Position numbers and translations under genes: made by a program. From Bidens hawaiensis (Eukaryota > Streptophyta > Magnoliopsida > Asterales > Asteraceae): a stretch of 64,000 nt of DNA. The notes beneath the pieces are model-generated. The model made no database searches and was not told the DNA's origin. It saw only the letters and a program-made list of their open reading frames with translations. The stretch's first letter is position 1; each line of letters starts with the position of its first letter. The DNA is taken from the NCBI GenBank assembly GCA_021521415.1, contig JAIQDT010003573.1, positions 186,001 through 250,000 of the forward strand. The letters are read 5' to 3'. This document shows, piece after piece, positions 34,801 to 47,115 of the stretch.

Positions 34801-35970
34801 ATGTATAGGCTGGTCTTGGGTTTGGGATAAAGGTTGGTTTAAGCTTTGGGTTGGTGTTTGGGTTGGTATTTGGGTTTGGTCTAGGTGTTGGGTTTGAATT
34901 TGTATATGTGGTGAATTTGGTGGGGATGGGATGTATGGTTCATGGTCTTGGTGTTGTGCTCGTGATAGGTCTTGGTTCAAGGGTTGGTTTTGGGGTGATA
35001 TAGGTGGTGCATGAATGGGTTGGTTTAAATTCTCCCCCTGTGCCACAACATCTTCTCCCAAATTTTCTTCAACAACCACATGATCTTCATCACCATCATT
35101 ACCATCATCATTATTGTCATTATCATCACCAGAGTCATCTTCATCCTCACTTTCTTCCTCCTCAGAAGTCAACCTAGGTGATTCTGGAACCGCCATCACC
35201 TCCAAATCATGATTTATCAGCCACAAGAGTATATCAAATTCAACCTCCAGATTAAAATTGCTATTGGCTGCCAACCTTGCTATCCTTCTATAACATTAGG
35301 ATCTTGTAATGCATTAGTTGTTCCCAAGGTTGGTAAATCAGGGATTACTCTATTGAAAATAATCTGCAAGAATCTGGGATAAACCAAAAATCTATCCGTG
35401 TATGCCTTTCTCAAATTTGAAACCAATCCGTCAAATATCAATATTGAAAAATTAAATGGTTGGTTGTAGACGATTAGAACAGTGGCATTGGCAATGTCTC
35501 CGCTCATGAGAGTCCAACTACCTCTTCTTGGTGTGAATCCCTGTATGATCATATGATGGATTAAAAATCTATAAAGATTCGAAAACATGCCCTCTTTGAA
35601 CTATCCTCATGGAAATCTCCTTGATATCCCATCGTTTCCTGAAATCTTTTCAGCAGCCTGATGGTAGAGAAATGAATTGGGATGTCAACTTCATCGTTCA
35701 ATTGCAACCTGGCCCTTATTAGTTGTTCAGTTATGATTACTTCGTACCTAACAATGATAGCCTCTATCCGCCTAGAATTTATATCGTCCTCCAACTCATC
35801 ATAGTTCCAGAATTCAAGTTGGTGATTTCTGTATATAATCGGGCTTTCGGTCAAAGGGAAATGGAGATTTACCACTGCATCCATCGTATCATTAGCTCAA
35901 CCGGTCTGTTGTCATCAGTGACCTGGAGAAGAGCGCACATGCTGTGATTCTTCTCAAATGGGTATTCCAT
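31802..35970 (-). pseudogene. Third ORF of element B, frameshifted
   Basis: Starts at the ATG at 35970, two bases after an AG acceptor (MEYPFEKNHSMCALLQV, like A and D). Homologous to A throughout: N-terminal domain to ~35280 (SPIIYRNHQLEFW, RRGSWTLMS, PFNFSILIFDGLVSNL, YPRFLQIIFNR), a Pro/Gln-rich segment (~34770-35270), coiled-coil or acidic parts (33870-34500), and the second conserved block LPKRLYFDARTKSMKVIMNS (~32400-32460). Repeated frameshifts and stops (for example TAA near 35880 and the 119-bp duplication at 32640-32878) break it. It is more decayed than in A. Translation of the full protein is impossible. Confidence 0.85.
32640..32878. repeat. 119-bp tandem duplication in the B third ORF
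   Basis: ATTGTTGTAATCATCCCC and the following ~100 bases recur at a 119-bp offset (32660, 32779) with a few mismatches. 119 is not a multiple of 3, so it shifts the frame. Confidence 0.85.
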
Positions 35971-35971
35971 A

Positions 35972-36346
35972 TCTACACAATCATAGACAAAAACACATTC
36001 AAAGTGAAGATTAGTAATTAAAGTTCACAACTTTATCATGTAATAGGTTATATATTGAAGAAGAAATGAAAGTTATTCTTTAAGAACCTGTTCTTCGATA
36101 AATTGATAACCTACACATGAAACAGAGATATTAGTGATAATGAAATTAAAGCCCTATATCCGTACAATGAGTGTCGGAAAACATTCAATTGAAGCTTACC
36201 GAGTCGGATTTAGTTGGCTGACAAATTTAGGTTAGGATTAATAAGCAAACGATTGGTATTCTGGGTAGCAAGCAAACGAGCAATAATGAAATTAAGAAAG
36301 AGGGAAAAAGGTAAAATGAAAAATTTTGCTAACTCCCCCTTTTATA
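35972..36346 (-). promoter_or_regulatory. Internal promoter and spliced leader of the B third ORF
   Basis: Minus strand: TATAAAAG (36346-36339), leader ending CCGACTCG at 36200, donor GTAAGC, 23-nt exon 36110-36088 ending GAAGAACAG before GTTCTT, acceptor GTGTAG then AT-ATG at 35970. Same layout and micro-exon length as in A, C and D although the coding part has decayed. Confidence 0.65.
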
Positions 36347-36429
36347 GTGTACATTTTGCAAATTTGAAAGTGGATTTCAAAAGGATTTTGTCATTTTGCG
36401 CATGAATACTGCCAAAAAATCAATTTTAA

Positions 36430-37290
36430 AATTACTAGTATAAAGCTTGCTCGATTGAGTATATTTACAGAAGCTTGCTCGAACCCAAAGTGTGCTCCGG
36501 TATTTTAAAGTAATTAAAATAAACTAAGTGCATAAAATGAAGGAAGCTTACTCGAATATACAAGATTGCTCGAGAACTAAATCACAAATTAAATAATCAA
36601 GTATAATTCATCAAATAGGCAACCTTACTCGGAATCAATAAAGAATCCAAAAATGATAATCTTAGAAATATTTCTAATTGTCAAACTTACTCGAATACCT
36701 TACACTTACTAACCTTACTCGATTAGACTTAGAAAATTTAGGAAATAACAATTACCAGTCATATTTACTCAAGTATACTTGAAAGTAGAGTTTACTCGAC
36801 AATACTTCAAAAGTCCAAAGTATGCTTGAGAAAACTTGTTATCCTTTGATATACAAGTTTGCTGATAGCATAAAGTGTACTCGGAAAGTAAATTTTACTT
36901 GTGATTTTCTGAAATAAACAAGTATGCTCGATAAACAAAGTTTACTCGAAAGCACTTGTGATTTAAGAAAACAAAATTTAATTTAATGAAGTATGCTAGA
37001 CAAACACTCAAATCAACTAAAACAATCAAGTTTACTCGAAACAAGTATTTAAAGCATATTCATATAAGTATCACATAATCATCAAGTGTGCTTGATAAAA
37101 ATAACTTTCTAAACAACCAAAGTTTACTCGAAAGCAAATAATTATCAAAGTGTACTCGATAATACATGAATAATTCTCTTAAGTACAAATAAGGATCATG
37201 TATGCTCGAATGAGATGAACTTCAAATAAAAACATCTAAGTTTACTCGAAAGTTTGAAAAAACATCAAACCTTACTCGAAATTACATATG
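36430..37290 (-). repeat. Motif array upstream of the B internal promoter
   Basis: Many reverse-complement copies of the CGRGYANRSTTTG motif (AAGCTTGCTCGA, AAGTTTACTCGAAA), e.g. at 36448, 36473, 36545, 36785, 36890, 36945, 37033, 37125 and 37236. GG is often changed to GA here. Confidence 0.75.
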
Positions 37291-38789
37291 CAAACGTATT
37301 CAAGGTAAAATGCAACACTTTAAACTTTTCTCAAATCAGTTTTCTCATAAAATCTCAGAGTTTAAGAGCAAATGGTGAATTATGAGATCAAATTTCAGTT
37401 ATTTCTTTCCAAATCTTTTTTTCTTTTCTGAAAAGATCTCAACATGGGATCATATTGATTAAGTCACCTTTCAATACTTCATTCTCAGCATTATTATGAC
37501 TGATCAGATAGATTAATAGCAGGTCTAGACTTAGCATGAATTTCCTTAAATATTGGTGATATGATTAAGAGTTCAATTATATTGCATAATACAAAAATGG
37601 ATAACATTTATTGCATTACGATGTCCCATATCTCTTCTCAAAGCTTATTTGGCTTTCCCCAGATCACCCTAAATTGACTTCAACCCCTTGATATTTGGTT
37701 AAAATACTTTTATGACAGAACATTTAAATTTTCTTTATGAATTTTTCTTTTAAAAAATTTTCAAACATATTGGGGTTGAACGTTGGACTTACATGCCACG
37801 TAGTTCGGACTTATAGACCTTTCAATTGAGATGTTTAAGGACTTATATTGATGCATCTACCTCTGTAGTTCTATAGTTAACCCTCATGTTTGTATTTTCC
37901 TTCAAAATTTGTGAACATATACCAACTTTTGATTGATTATAAAAATTTTGCTCACATTTGTTCCTTTCATATACATAAGATGTTTCATTTTTGGAGACCA
38001 AATACCAGCAGGCTCGTGTATGACTGGGTAACCACTTTTCTGCCTATCATTCGTAGAGATTTATCTTGAAACATTCATATTTAACAATGTATATCCACAT
38101 TAAGCTTATCTTTTTTATGTTTATATCACCTCATTTTTTACACATCATGGAAAGCAACCATAGATATTAATGACTGCACTAATAGTCTTTTTAGCCTATT
38201 AAATCCATATGATTGGTTAAAATAATCAATCAACTATAATTTCCCAAAGGTTGGATCAATTTTCATTGAAACCTTTTTAAGCTTCTACAAAGCTTTAAAC
38301 TGAATTATCTTATCATATCTCTGCACCATCAACTTGCTCAGTTTGTCAAAAATATTTTTGTGAAAACTTTCTTAAAAGAATTTTATTTGAGCATGCAATT
38401 TTAACACAAAAGCAAAATTTTGACATAATCAAGAATAATCAAAACGTAAATGACAAAATTAACACAAGCAGACTTAACATAATGTACATTCAAGACAGAT
38501 TATGCATATTCTATCCTATCCAAATTATATCATCATATCAGATTATCCAACATATTAAAAAATATCATATAAGCATATAGATTCATCATTTCAAATCATA
38601 GGCAAACACACTTATCAAGATATTATCAGTATTCATTTAATCAGTCCTAAGTATCATAGACACCTAAGTCACACAAATTGTCATTCAAAACACATAAGCA
38701 AATACCATTCACATCATCAAGCATATAATCAACTTTCACTCATAAGACCTTATAAATAAACAGTTAGCAAAGTGAGCACACATCATTAA
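37291..38789 (-). other. Non-coding spacer of element B
   Basis: Collinear with the A spacer in reverse (AATTTCAGTTATTTCT, GATGTTTCATTTTTGG, TATATCACCT). No open frame. Shorter than in A. Confidence 0.7.
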
Positions 38790-41700
38790 TCAGACTTCAT
38801 CAGAGTTGATAATTCTCAAAGCTTCCAGTAGAAAGTGGAATCTAATTTTATCCAGTGGCTTGGTGAATAAGTTAGCCAAGTTGTCACTAGTATCAACTCT
38901 TTTCATTTCAATAACTGCTTTTTCACTACAATCTCTAATGAAATGATGTCTGATTTCAATGTGCTTGGTCTTAGAGTGTTGACTGGGTTCCTGACAATGA
39001 ACAAAGCAATAGTATTGTCAATAAAGATAGGAGTGTTCAAGAAATTTAAACCATAGTCCAACAGTTGATTTTGAATCCAAAGGACTTGTGCACAGCAAGG
39101 AGATGCAACAATGTACTCAGCTTCAGTAGTAGAGATTGACACAGTAGTTTGCTTCTTGCATTGCCATGACACCAACATCTCTCCCAGAAATTGACATCCT
39201 CCAGATGTAGACTTCCTACTCATTTAGCAGCCATCATAGTCACTATCAGTGTAAGAAAGCTTTGATTGAGAAATGAATATACCATCCTTCTTTTGTTGAA
39301 CTTGCAAACCTAGAAAGAAATTCATTTCACCCATGGAGCTCATGCAGTACTTGGACTTCATTACTTCCTCAAACTCCAAACACATTTGTTCATTTGTAGA
39401 CCCAAAGATGATATTACCTACATACACTTGTAGAAGGAGCAAATATCTTCCTCTTTTCTTATAGAAGAGGGTCTTATGAATGGCTCCCCTTTGAAAATCA
39501 TTCACATGCAAGTGGTTTGATAACTCATCATACCAAGCTCTTGGAGCTTGATGTAATTCATATTGAGCTTTGTTCAACTTATAGACTCTATTTCGTAAGT
39601 CAGGATCCTCAAAACCTGGAGGTTGAGTCACATACACCTCCTCTTCAATCTTTCCATTCTAGAAAGCAGATTTGGCATCCAATTGAAATACTCTTATGTT
39701 CTTTGAAGCAGCATAAGCTAAGAAGATTCTGATTGCTTCTAGCCTTGCCACTTATGCAAACACTTCCTCAAAGTCAATTCCTTCTTCTTGTAAGCATCCT
39801 AGCGCAACTAGTCTTGCTTTATTCTTCATTACAATCCCTCTCTCATCCCTTTTGTTTATAAAAACCCATTTGGTTCCAAAAGCATACTTTACTCTTGGCT
39901 TATCTACAAGTTCCAAAACTTGCAAATTCCTGAATTGAGCTAACTCCTCTTGCACTGATTCCACCCAACTATTGTCTTTTAAAGCTTGAACAATGTTCTT
40001 GGGTTCAACTTGGGACAGGAAGCAGGAGTACGAACAAATGTTTGCAGATTCGGATGCACTTCTTGTAACTCTTTCATTAATGTCCCCAATGATGTTTTCA
40101 GGTGGATGATTTCTTTCAACAAAGGAAGTTTGCACAATTAGATCAATAGACATATTAGAATCAAGATTTGTATCACTGAGATCTGGTTCCTCAATGATTG
40201 TATCTGTTGTTGCATCATTCATTTCATGTGATTCTTCAACCAACTATTGTGAAGTTGAAGCAACATTATTTCCAATGTTCAAACTTTGAAACAGAGCTTT
40301 AAAATCTGGTTGTCTCTCATCTTGTTCTGGATCAAACTGGTCATCAGGTTGCACTTCATTGTTGACAACTTACTCTTGATAATTTTGATTATCAGTTTGC
40401 TTATCATCCATAACAGGATTTTCTTAAACAGGTGGTTGCTCAAGATTGTCAATTTTCTCATCTTCCATGACGAGATGTTCTTGAACAGGTGGTTGCTCAA
40501 GATTGTGAATTTTCACATCTTCTGACACATGATCAGAAGCATTCTTATCACAGGAGTATTCAACATTTTTATCAGCAACTTTTGACGATAATTTTCCAAA
40601 ATCAACCTTCTTTTCAGATTTTTCTTCTTGAACACTTGTTCTATACAAAGTTTCATTAAAGTCTTCAGGATAAATCTTGAAAGACTTGATTAACTTCTCA
40701 AGGTCAAACAACCAGGATGCTCCATCAACTGTATTAAACTGGTTTTCATTGAATACCACATCAGAAGATTCAAGCACACTCAAGTGATCTTTCACATATA
40801 CTCTATAAGCTTTTGAGTGTGTGGAGTGTCCAACAAAGAAAGAATCTAAAGATTTTGATTGAAACTTGTTCAAATAGTCTTTGGTATTCAACAATGAGCA
40901 TTTACATGCAAAAGGCTTAAGAAACTTGATGTAGGGTTTTCGTTTGAATAAAGTCTCATAAGGAGTTTTGTCTTGACTTTTGTTGAGAAGAACCCTGTTC
41001 TGAACATAACAAGCAATGTTGATAGCTTGTGCCCAAAATGTAACAGGAAAATAAGCATATGCCAACATGGTTATTGCATCTTCAATGAGTGTTCTATTTC
41101 TTCTTTCTGCTACCCCATTCTATTCAGGAGTTCTAGGATCACTGAATTAACGAGGAATTCCTTTTGCTTGACAGAATTAAGCTATAACCCCATTTTTGAA
41201 CTCAGTCCCATTGTCACTTCTCATTACCCTCACCCTCACATCCAGTTGATTCTTAATCCTTCTCAAACTTCCTTTAATTAACTCAGCAGCTTCATGCATG
41301 GAACTCAAAAGTAAACCCAAGTATATCTTGAAAAATTATCAATGATTACTAGACAATATCTCTTTTTTCCCTATACTAGGAACACTCACAGAACCAAAGA
41401 GATCCATGTAAAGCATTTCCAACACTTGTTCAATTGAATTTATGAGCTTTGTTTTGTGTGATGATTTGTGCTGCTTCCCTTTCTGACATGAAATACGCTT
41501 GTCTTCTAACTTAAACTCTCTTGTGGGTAGGACAATAACATGCTCACCTTTCACAAGTTTCTTCATATTCTTTAGATTAACATGACAAAGTTTTCTGTGC
41601 CACAATTATGTTTCATTTTCAGTGGACTTAGATACAAAACAGGTACCGCCTCTTGAAATGACATCTTTCATTATTAGCTCATATAGGTTACCATTCCTAG

Positions 41701-42062
41701 GGGCTATCATCATAATCATATCTGGAGGAATCCCAAATTCAGGTTTGAGGATGAAAAAGTGGGAATCATCAAATCCAAACTTATGACCTTTATCAAACAT
41801 TTGTGATATGCTCAAAAGGTTATATTGCAATCTTTCCACATAGAACACATTGTCAAATGACATTTTTCCATTGGTTAGAATACCTTTCCCCACAATTTTC
41901 CCTCCATTTTCATCATTCCCAAATGAACCAGGTCCTTCATACTTCTCTTCATAGTTCAACAGTGAACTCTTGTCACATGTCATGTGCCTGGAACATCCAC
42001 TGTCCATATACCATACATCAATGATTGTTGTGGACTGTTCCTAGACAAAACAAAGAAAGTGA
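38790..42062 (-). pseudogene. pol: Pol of element B: protease, integrase, RT, RNase H remnants
   Basis: Minus-strand order: protease with active site DSGCSRH (~42004), GAG-pre-integrase with HHCC finger (MWHRKLCHVNL... SCQKGKQHKS), integrase core with DLFG, RSDNGTEF and a stop near E*NGVAE, a long integrase C-terminal extension (40424-41068, KALRVYVKD-like region included), RT start ([14 protein letters not shown]...GTKWVFINKRDERG), then RT and RNase H. The RT active site reads YVGN instead of YVDD (39424-39413). A deletion joins IFISQSK to [10 protein letters not shown] near 39255, removing about 115 residues of RT/RNase H compared with A. Several stops, so inactive. Confidence 0.88.
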
Positions 42063-45000
42063 TTAGTTAAGTGATGAAATACAAGCTGAATCAGCTTGCA
42101 AATCATCAGCAACATGAACAATTGTTGCATTGGGTTTGGGGTCCTCATAAACAACTTCACATGATTCATCAGAATCATCCGTTTCATAGCCAGTTTCATA
42201 AGGTAATCCTACATATGGAACTATGCTTGTGCATTCGTCAATTACAAATTCTCTCTTCACACTTGTTATTGGTGTTATATATGAAACTTGTGTTTCCTTT
42301 ATCACTGGAGTTTCACATCTGGGTTTCCACAGAAATCCTTGTGGCTCAAAACCATGCTTCAACATAAATTTTTCATCACTATTAAACTCTTTTGGTTTCT
42401 TTCTCTTGATAATTTCTCTTTTAAATTTCTCTTCACAATCTGTTGACTTTATGTGGTAAACTATATTCTTATCAGTTAACTTTTTCTTCTCTTATTTGTC
42501 AACAATTTCAAATTTCTTCTCACTTTTTGTTTCAACACAATTCACTTTATTATCAGATAACTTCTTCTCTTTCCCAACTATTCATCATACTTTTTCTTGT
42601 AAAGACCAAAGTCTTGTCCAAACTAAGTTGTATTTGGTACATGAAATGGCTTGAATGTAAATCTTTCATGAAAAGAATCAGTGTGATGTCCATACACATC
42701 ACAATGGTTACACCAAACTTTTCCTTTGAAGCTCTCACATGATTTCCCCTTTTTGAATCCTTCACTTGGTCTTGGGGGGTCAATTCCAATAGTCTTTTGA
42801 ATTTTGAGACCATCAAAGTCAATTGAGAAATGTACAAATTCCTCAATTTTAATATCTTGTCTTACAACTGAACTCTTGACAAAGATTATTCTTTCCAAAT
42901 TAATTGGTTCATCATCTATGTTGCCTTTAAACCTTGATTGCCTTATTTCATAGTCTTCCATACTTTCCACTTCTCCAATATCAAACAAATCTTGGTTTGA
43001 GAAAACAGGGTAATCATGAATGAAAAGATCAACATTCTTCATGGTCTCTTCTGTTTTCTTGTTTTCTTTGACCCTATCCCTTCTTTGTGGTACTTTATAA
43101 ATTGATTTTTCATTGTTTTTATTTGCATATGAACCATAACAAATATCAAAGGATTTATGTTCTCTTCTCATTTGCTCATGGTGTTTTTTTATCTTGGGAG
43201 TTTCTTTAGCAGTAAAGGAAGCCTGTCAATTGAGTTTGGTTTGCCCCTTCTTTCAACCTTTGAACTATCATCACTTGAACCTTGATCATTTGAATCACTC
43301 AAGTCATCATAAAAGTCATCTTCAGACAATTGCACACCAACATAAATTATAGTACCCTTCTCTTCTTTTACTTCTTCCTTCATCACAAACTCACATTTTT
43401 CATCAACTTCAACCAAGTTATAGTTTTCAGTGAATTCTTCCTTCTCTTTAAACACATCTCTAAACTGGTCAAGGTAAGCATTTCTTTTTTCCTTATCCAC
43501 CTTCAAGGAGTAATTGTTATTGAAAGGTGGAGGAACAACCTTGAATTTATCTTCTTCCTTGATCTTTCTTTGTTTACCACAAATATTTCCAATGGATACA
43601 AGATTTTTCAGGAAATCATTTTCAACTTAAAGTTGAGTATTCTTCAATTTTTCTTCTAGATACAGTTTCTTTAATTCTTCTATTTCAGTGACATATCTGG
43701 TTTGATTCATGTAGCTGTCCATACAATCTTCTTCCAGACTTTTAATTTGATTTTACTAAGTCAACTCACTTGTTTCATAAACATTATCATGCTTTGTTTC
43801 TTAAAACATTCACTTTGAAGTTTTCCAACAGTCATTCTCAATGATTCATTTATTTCAAGTAATTCACGTTTTGAAAGATTTGAATGTACCTGAGATGACG
43901 AGGACTCAGCTTCGTTCTCAATCTTTGCCATGAATGCCGTATTTGCCTTTTCAATATCATTAGCATGATTGCTCTAATCAAATCCACCTTCTTGCTGTTG
44001 TGGAGCAAATGCAACATTCCCTTGATTTCTTGGTTGGTTGGTATTGTTTATGTTTTGATTTGCAGGAGCTTGTGGAGGGTTTTGTTGGTTTTTTTGAAAG
44101 TTCTGTTATTGGGGAATTACTTGCTGATGATTCTGTGGTTGTTGGTTGTTGTAGTTGTTGTTGAAGTTCCTCTGCTGACCTTGATTTCGATTCTGATATT
44201 GAAACTGATTTCTTGGCTGAATGTTTTGGAACTGTCTAGGTTGATTGCATTCCCTTGCAAAGTGTCCTAGTTGTTGATAGTTATAGCATATTGTATTTGA
44301 TTTTTCAAATCCTAGTATTTTATTTGGACCAGAGACAAAGGATCTTCCAGTTCTATTGTACAACCTCTTGCTTCTAAGTCATCAACATCAATTTGTTCAA
44401 GGTCCTCTTGAACCACACTAGTATGAATCAGATTCTTAGCCACAAAGGCATTGTAGGATTCAGAAAACATTGAAAATAGAGCTTGATACTCATTTCCTTG
44501 GTTAACATTTTAACCACCATAAGGAGCATGTCCACTGGCCAAAGAGGATGTATCATTGTCATCAATCAATGGGATATTAAATCTGGATTGTCCACCTTGA
44601 TTGTTTGCATTTCCAGCAACAAACCCCCTTGGTGTGTCACCACCATATTCACTTGGCTCTTCTATGATGGGAATATGTTGTTGATTTTTTGTAGACAAAT
44701 TTCCCATTGGTGCAATGAGGGCATTAGACACTTGAAAACTTGGACTGCCTCCTTTATCATGTTATTTTCTATCATCTCATGTCCTGCTGCTTGTAAAAAG
44801 CATATCACATCATCTAGCTTCAAAGAAGAAAAATCAGGTCTTTGTTTGATAAACTTGCTCGCCGTGTACCATTCACCCGATAGTGATGATAACAACTTCT
44901 TGTCAAATCGAAATCAGTGATAGCCAAATCACTTGTTCTGATTTCATTAACAATAGCCCCGAACCTCTGCAACACAGACCTCAGTTTTTCACCTTCCCTA

Positions 45001-45385
45001 AATTTGAAACAGTCAAGATCTGATTTCAATTGATCCTTCTGGATGTCTTTCAACTCGGTGTTGCCTTCAACCATTTCTACCACAACATCAAACATTGCAT
45101 TTGCTATTGTGTGATGAGCTAAACTTGTCAGGATATCCCATGATAGACCTAATTTCAGCATTGACAAAGCTCTGTCGTCTTTCTTCTTCATTTGTCGATC
45201 AACAGTTTGATTACTGTTAGTCCCATCGGGAACATGTGGTCCGTTTTTTATGGAGTTCCACATCTCCACGTCATTGTAGCAAACGGCAACTTCAAATAAC
45301 ACTTTCCACTTGATAAAATTTTCTTGTCCAATAGCCTTGGAATCTTGTTAGTAGAAACCTCTTGCTCTTCCATTGATCCAGACAT
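42063..45385 (-). pseudogene. gag: Gag of element B, broken
   Basis: Begins MSGSMEEQEVSTN at 45385 and soon loses frame near 45330. The core LFEVAVCYNDVEMWNSIKNGP follows. The zinc knuckle reads CYNYQQLGHFAREC (~44288-44247), its second Cys replaced by Tyr. The C-terminal extension has coiled-coil parts, a second CxxC...HxxxC-type finger (VWCNHCDVYGHHTDSF, ~42720) and the ending CISSLN with TAA at 42065-42063. Multiple frameshifts and stops. Pol starts after a 22-nt gap in the +1 frame. Confidence 0.85.
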
Positions 45386-45614
45386 ATTTTTGGTATTTTT
45401 TAAGAATAATTAAAAAAAACTTAATAAACTTGGATAAAAACTTAGAAAATTTGAAAAACACTTAGATCTATAGCCAAAATCCTCAGATCTGATAGATCTG
45501 GATGGATAAGAGCAAGATCTTTAACAAAGGTAAGAAATTTAATATAAATCTGAGTAAGAAACACTTATAAACCTCAAAAAGATTATAGATCTGAGAAAAA
45601 AATGAAAAACATGG
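45386..45614 (-). other. Untranslated leader of element B, cut by insertion of element C
   Basis: Minus strand TTTTTCATTTTTTTCTCAGATCT... matches the leader of A from ~1300. The next bases to the right are the LTR of C. CATGG (45610-45614) should recur after the far end of C if this is its target duplication. Confidence 0.75.
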
Positions 45615-46811
45615 TGTTGAGTCAAAGATTTGACCTAAGGGAAGTATATGGAAGATTGGAATCTTCTCAACCTCCTTTAAAATCACTAAGTATGGAACCG
45701 GGCACACCTGAGACATCCGAGCAGGGTTTTACTTAGCCGGGCACGATACTTTGTCTACCGGGCAAGGTTATCTTCTAGAATTCTTCTTAAGTGGATATCC
45801 GAGCAGGGTTCGCCAATTAGTGTATAACCGAGCAAGGTTCACTAGTTAGTACATACCCGGGCAGGGATCACTTTGTCTAGCAAGGTTGTTCTTCATAGCC
45901 GAGTAAGGTTTTCTTCAGAGTAGGCTCTTGGCTAACCAAGCTCATGAAGCCAAGTGATTGGAAGATCGGGCAAGGTATTCATTAATAATACTAGTGGTCC
46001 AAGTAAGTTTGATGTGTAATGAAATATCTCAAGTAACATCGGGCAGGGTTCAACTCAAGCAGGGTACAAGTAGTACCGAGCACACTTTTCTAATAAGCTA
46101 TTTCCTAGCAATGAGTTGAAGGGACCATTGAAGAACAAGGTTGCTCGTAAGAGTTTGTCGGACAAAGTCTGATAAAGTCAAGAATATTGAAGTCTACCCG
46201 GTGAGTATTTCACTTGGTTAAATACTCTTTAAGTGAAGTCTACCCGAAAAATGTTCCCAGGCACACCTCTATTTTAGCAAGTACTAAAGGAAGGCAGAGC
46301 ACACAGTCTACTCGGAAAAGTTAATACTGATACAAGGCCTACCCGGAAGACTTGTTTTACACTTAGAATAGTTTTGAATATGTAATTCGAATATGTTTTA
46401 TTATTTAGGGTTTCTAGAAGGAATGATAGCTGTAAAGGGGGTGTCAGGCCTATAAAAGGAATAATTTAGGGCACGCCTCCTAAGATGGACAGACTCATTA
46501 ATTCAGAGAGAATATTTGTGAGTGACGACTGTCTTAGAATCGCACGGATATAACTTTGCCATAAAGAAACCCTAAATCGATTTTCGTTTGTATGATTTAT
46601 ATTATATGAATGGAAATCTTTTGAGTAAATCTTGTGGGTTAGTTACCTTTGATTAATTGCTCAGCAACTAAATCGTTTGTTATTGATTCCACCTTTATCA
46701 AACGGTTTTCTTTCTAAATATAGCAACCCGTCATTAACTCTTTTGTCAACACATTATTGTGGAGTTATGACTTGATTTGTTTAAGATCTATCTACAATCG
46801 GGGACCTGACA
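45615..46811 (+). repeat. 5' LTR of element C
   Basis: 1197 bp, TGTTGAGTC...CCTGACA, matching the LTR of A at clearly lower similarity than A's own pair. U3 carries the same motif array (45697-46330). Confidence 0.93.
46451..46457 (+). promoter_or_regulatory. TATA box of element C LTR
   Basis: TATAAAA in GGCCTATAAAAGG, at the position of the A LTR TATA box. Confidence 0.75.
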
Positions 46812-46813
46812 AG

Positions 46814-46825
46814 TGGTATTAGAGC
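46814..46825 (+). other. Primer-binding site of element C
   Basis: TGGTATTAGAGC, one C-to-T change from the tRNA-Met complement TGGTATCAGAGC seen in A. Confidence 0.85.
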
Positions 46826-47115
46826 TTGTTGCTGCTATTTTAGTAAGAAATTTGTTGCTGATTGAAGATCTGAAGAACAATGACATAAGCAAAGCACTGT
46901 TTCATTGGAGAGTGACGTCAGCTGCTCTGTTTTCTTCATTTATGCCCAGATCTACAACTTTTCGGTGTTTTCTTTTCCTTATTTCACTTAAAGTTTGAAT
47001 TTTGCTTCCAAATCTTGTTCTAATCGCACCAGATTCATCAGATCTGAAACACCGGTTCTCAGATCTGATTGCTTTTAAAGTGTGTTTTTCGAATTAACTG
47101 ATTTTGATTTTCAAA

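Larger units (their letters stand above)
27561..45614 (-). mobile_element. SIRE-type copia retrotransposon, element B (minus strand, nested insertions)
   Basis: Read on the minus strand: leader (45614-45386), gag, pol, spacer, internal promoter, third ORF, polypurine tract, 3' LTR ending at 27561. Its 5' LTR is not in the window, because element C lies in the leader. A Mutator-like element interrupts the LTR. All coding parts carry stops, shifts or deletions. Most complete pol of the four copies, but inactive. Confidence 0.9.
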
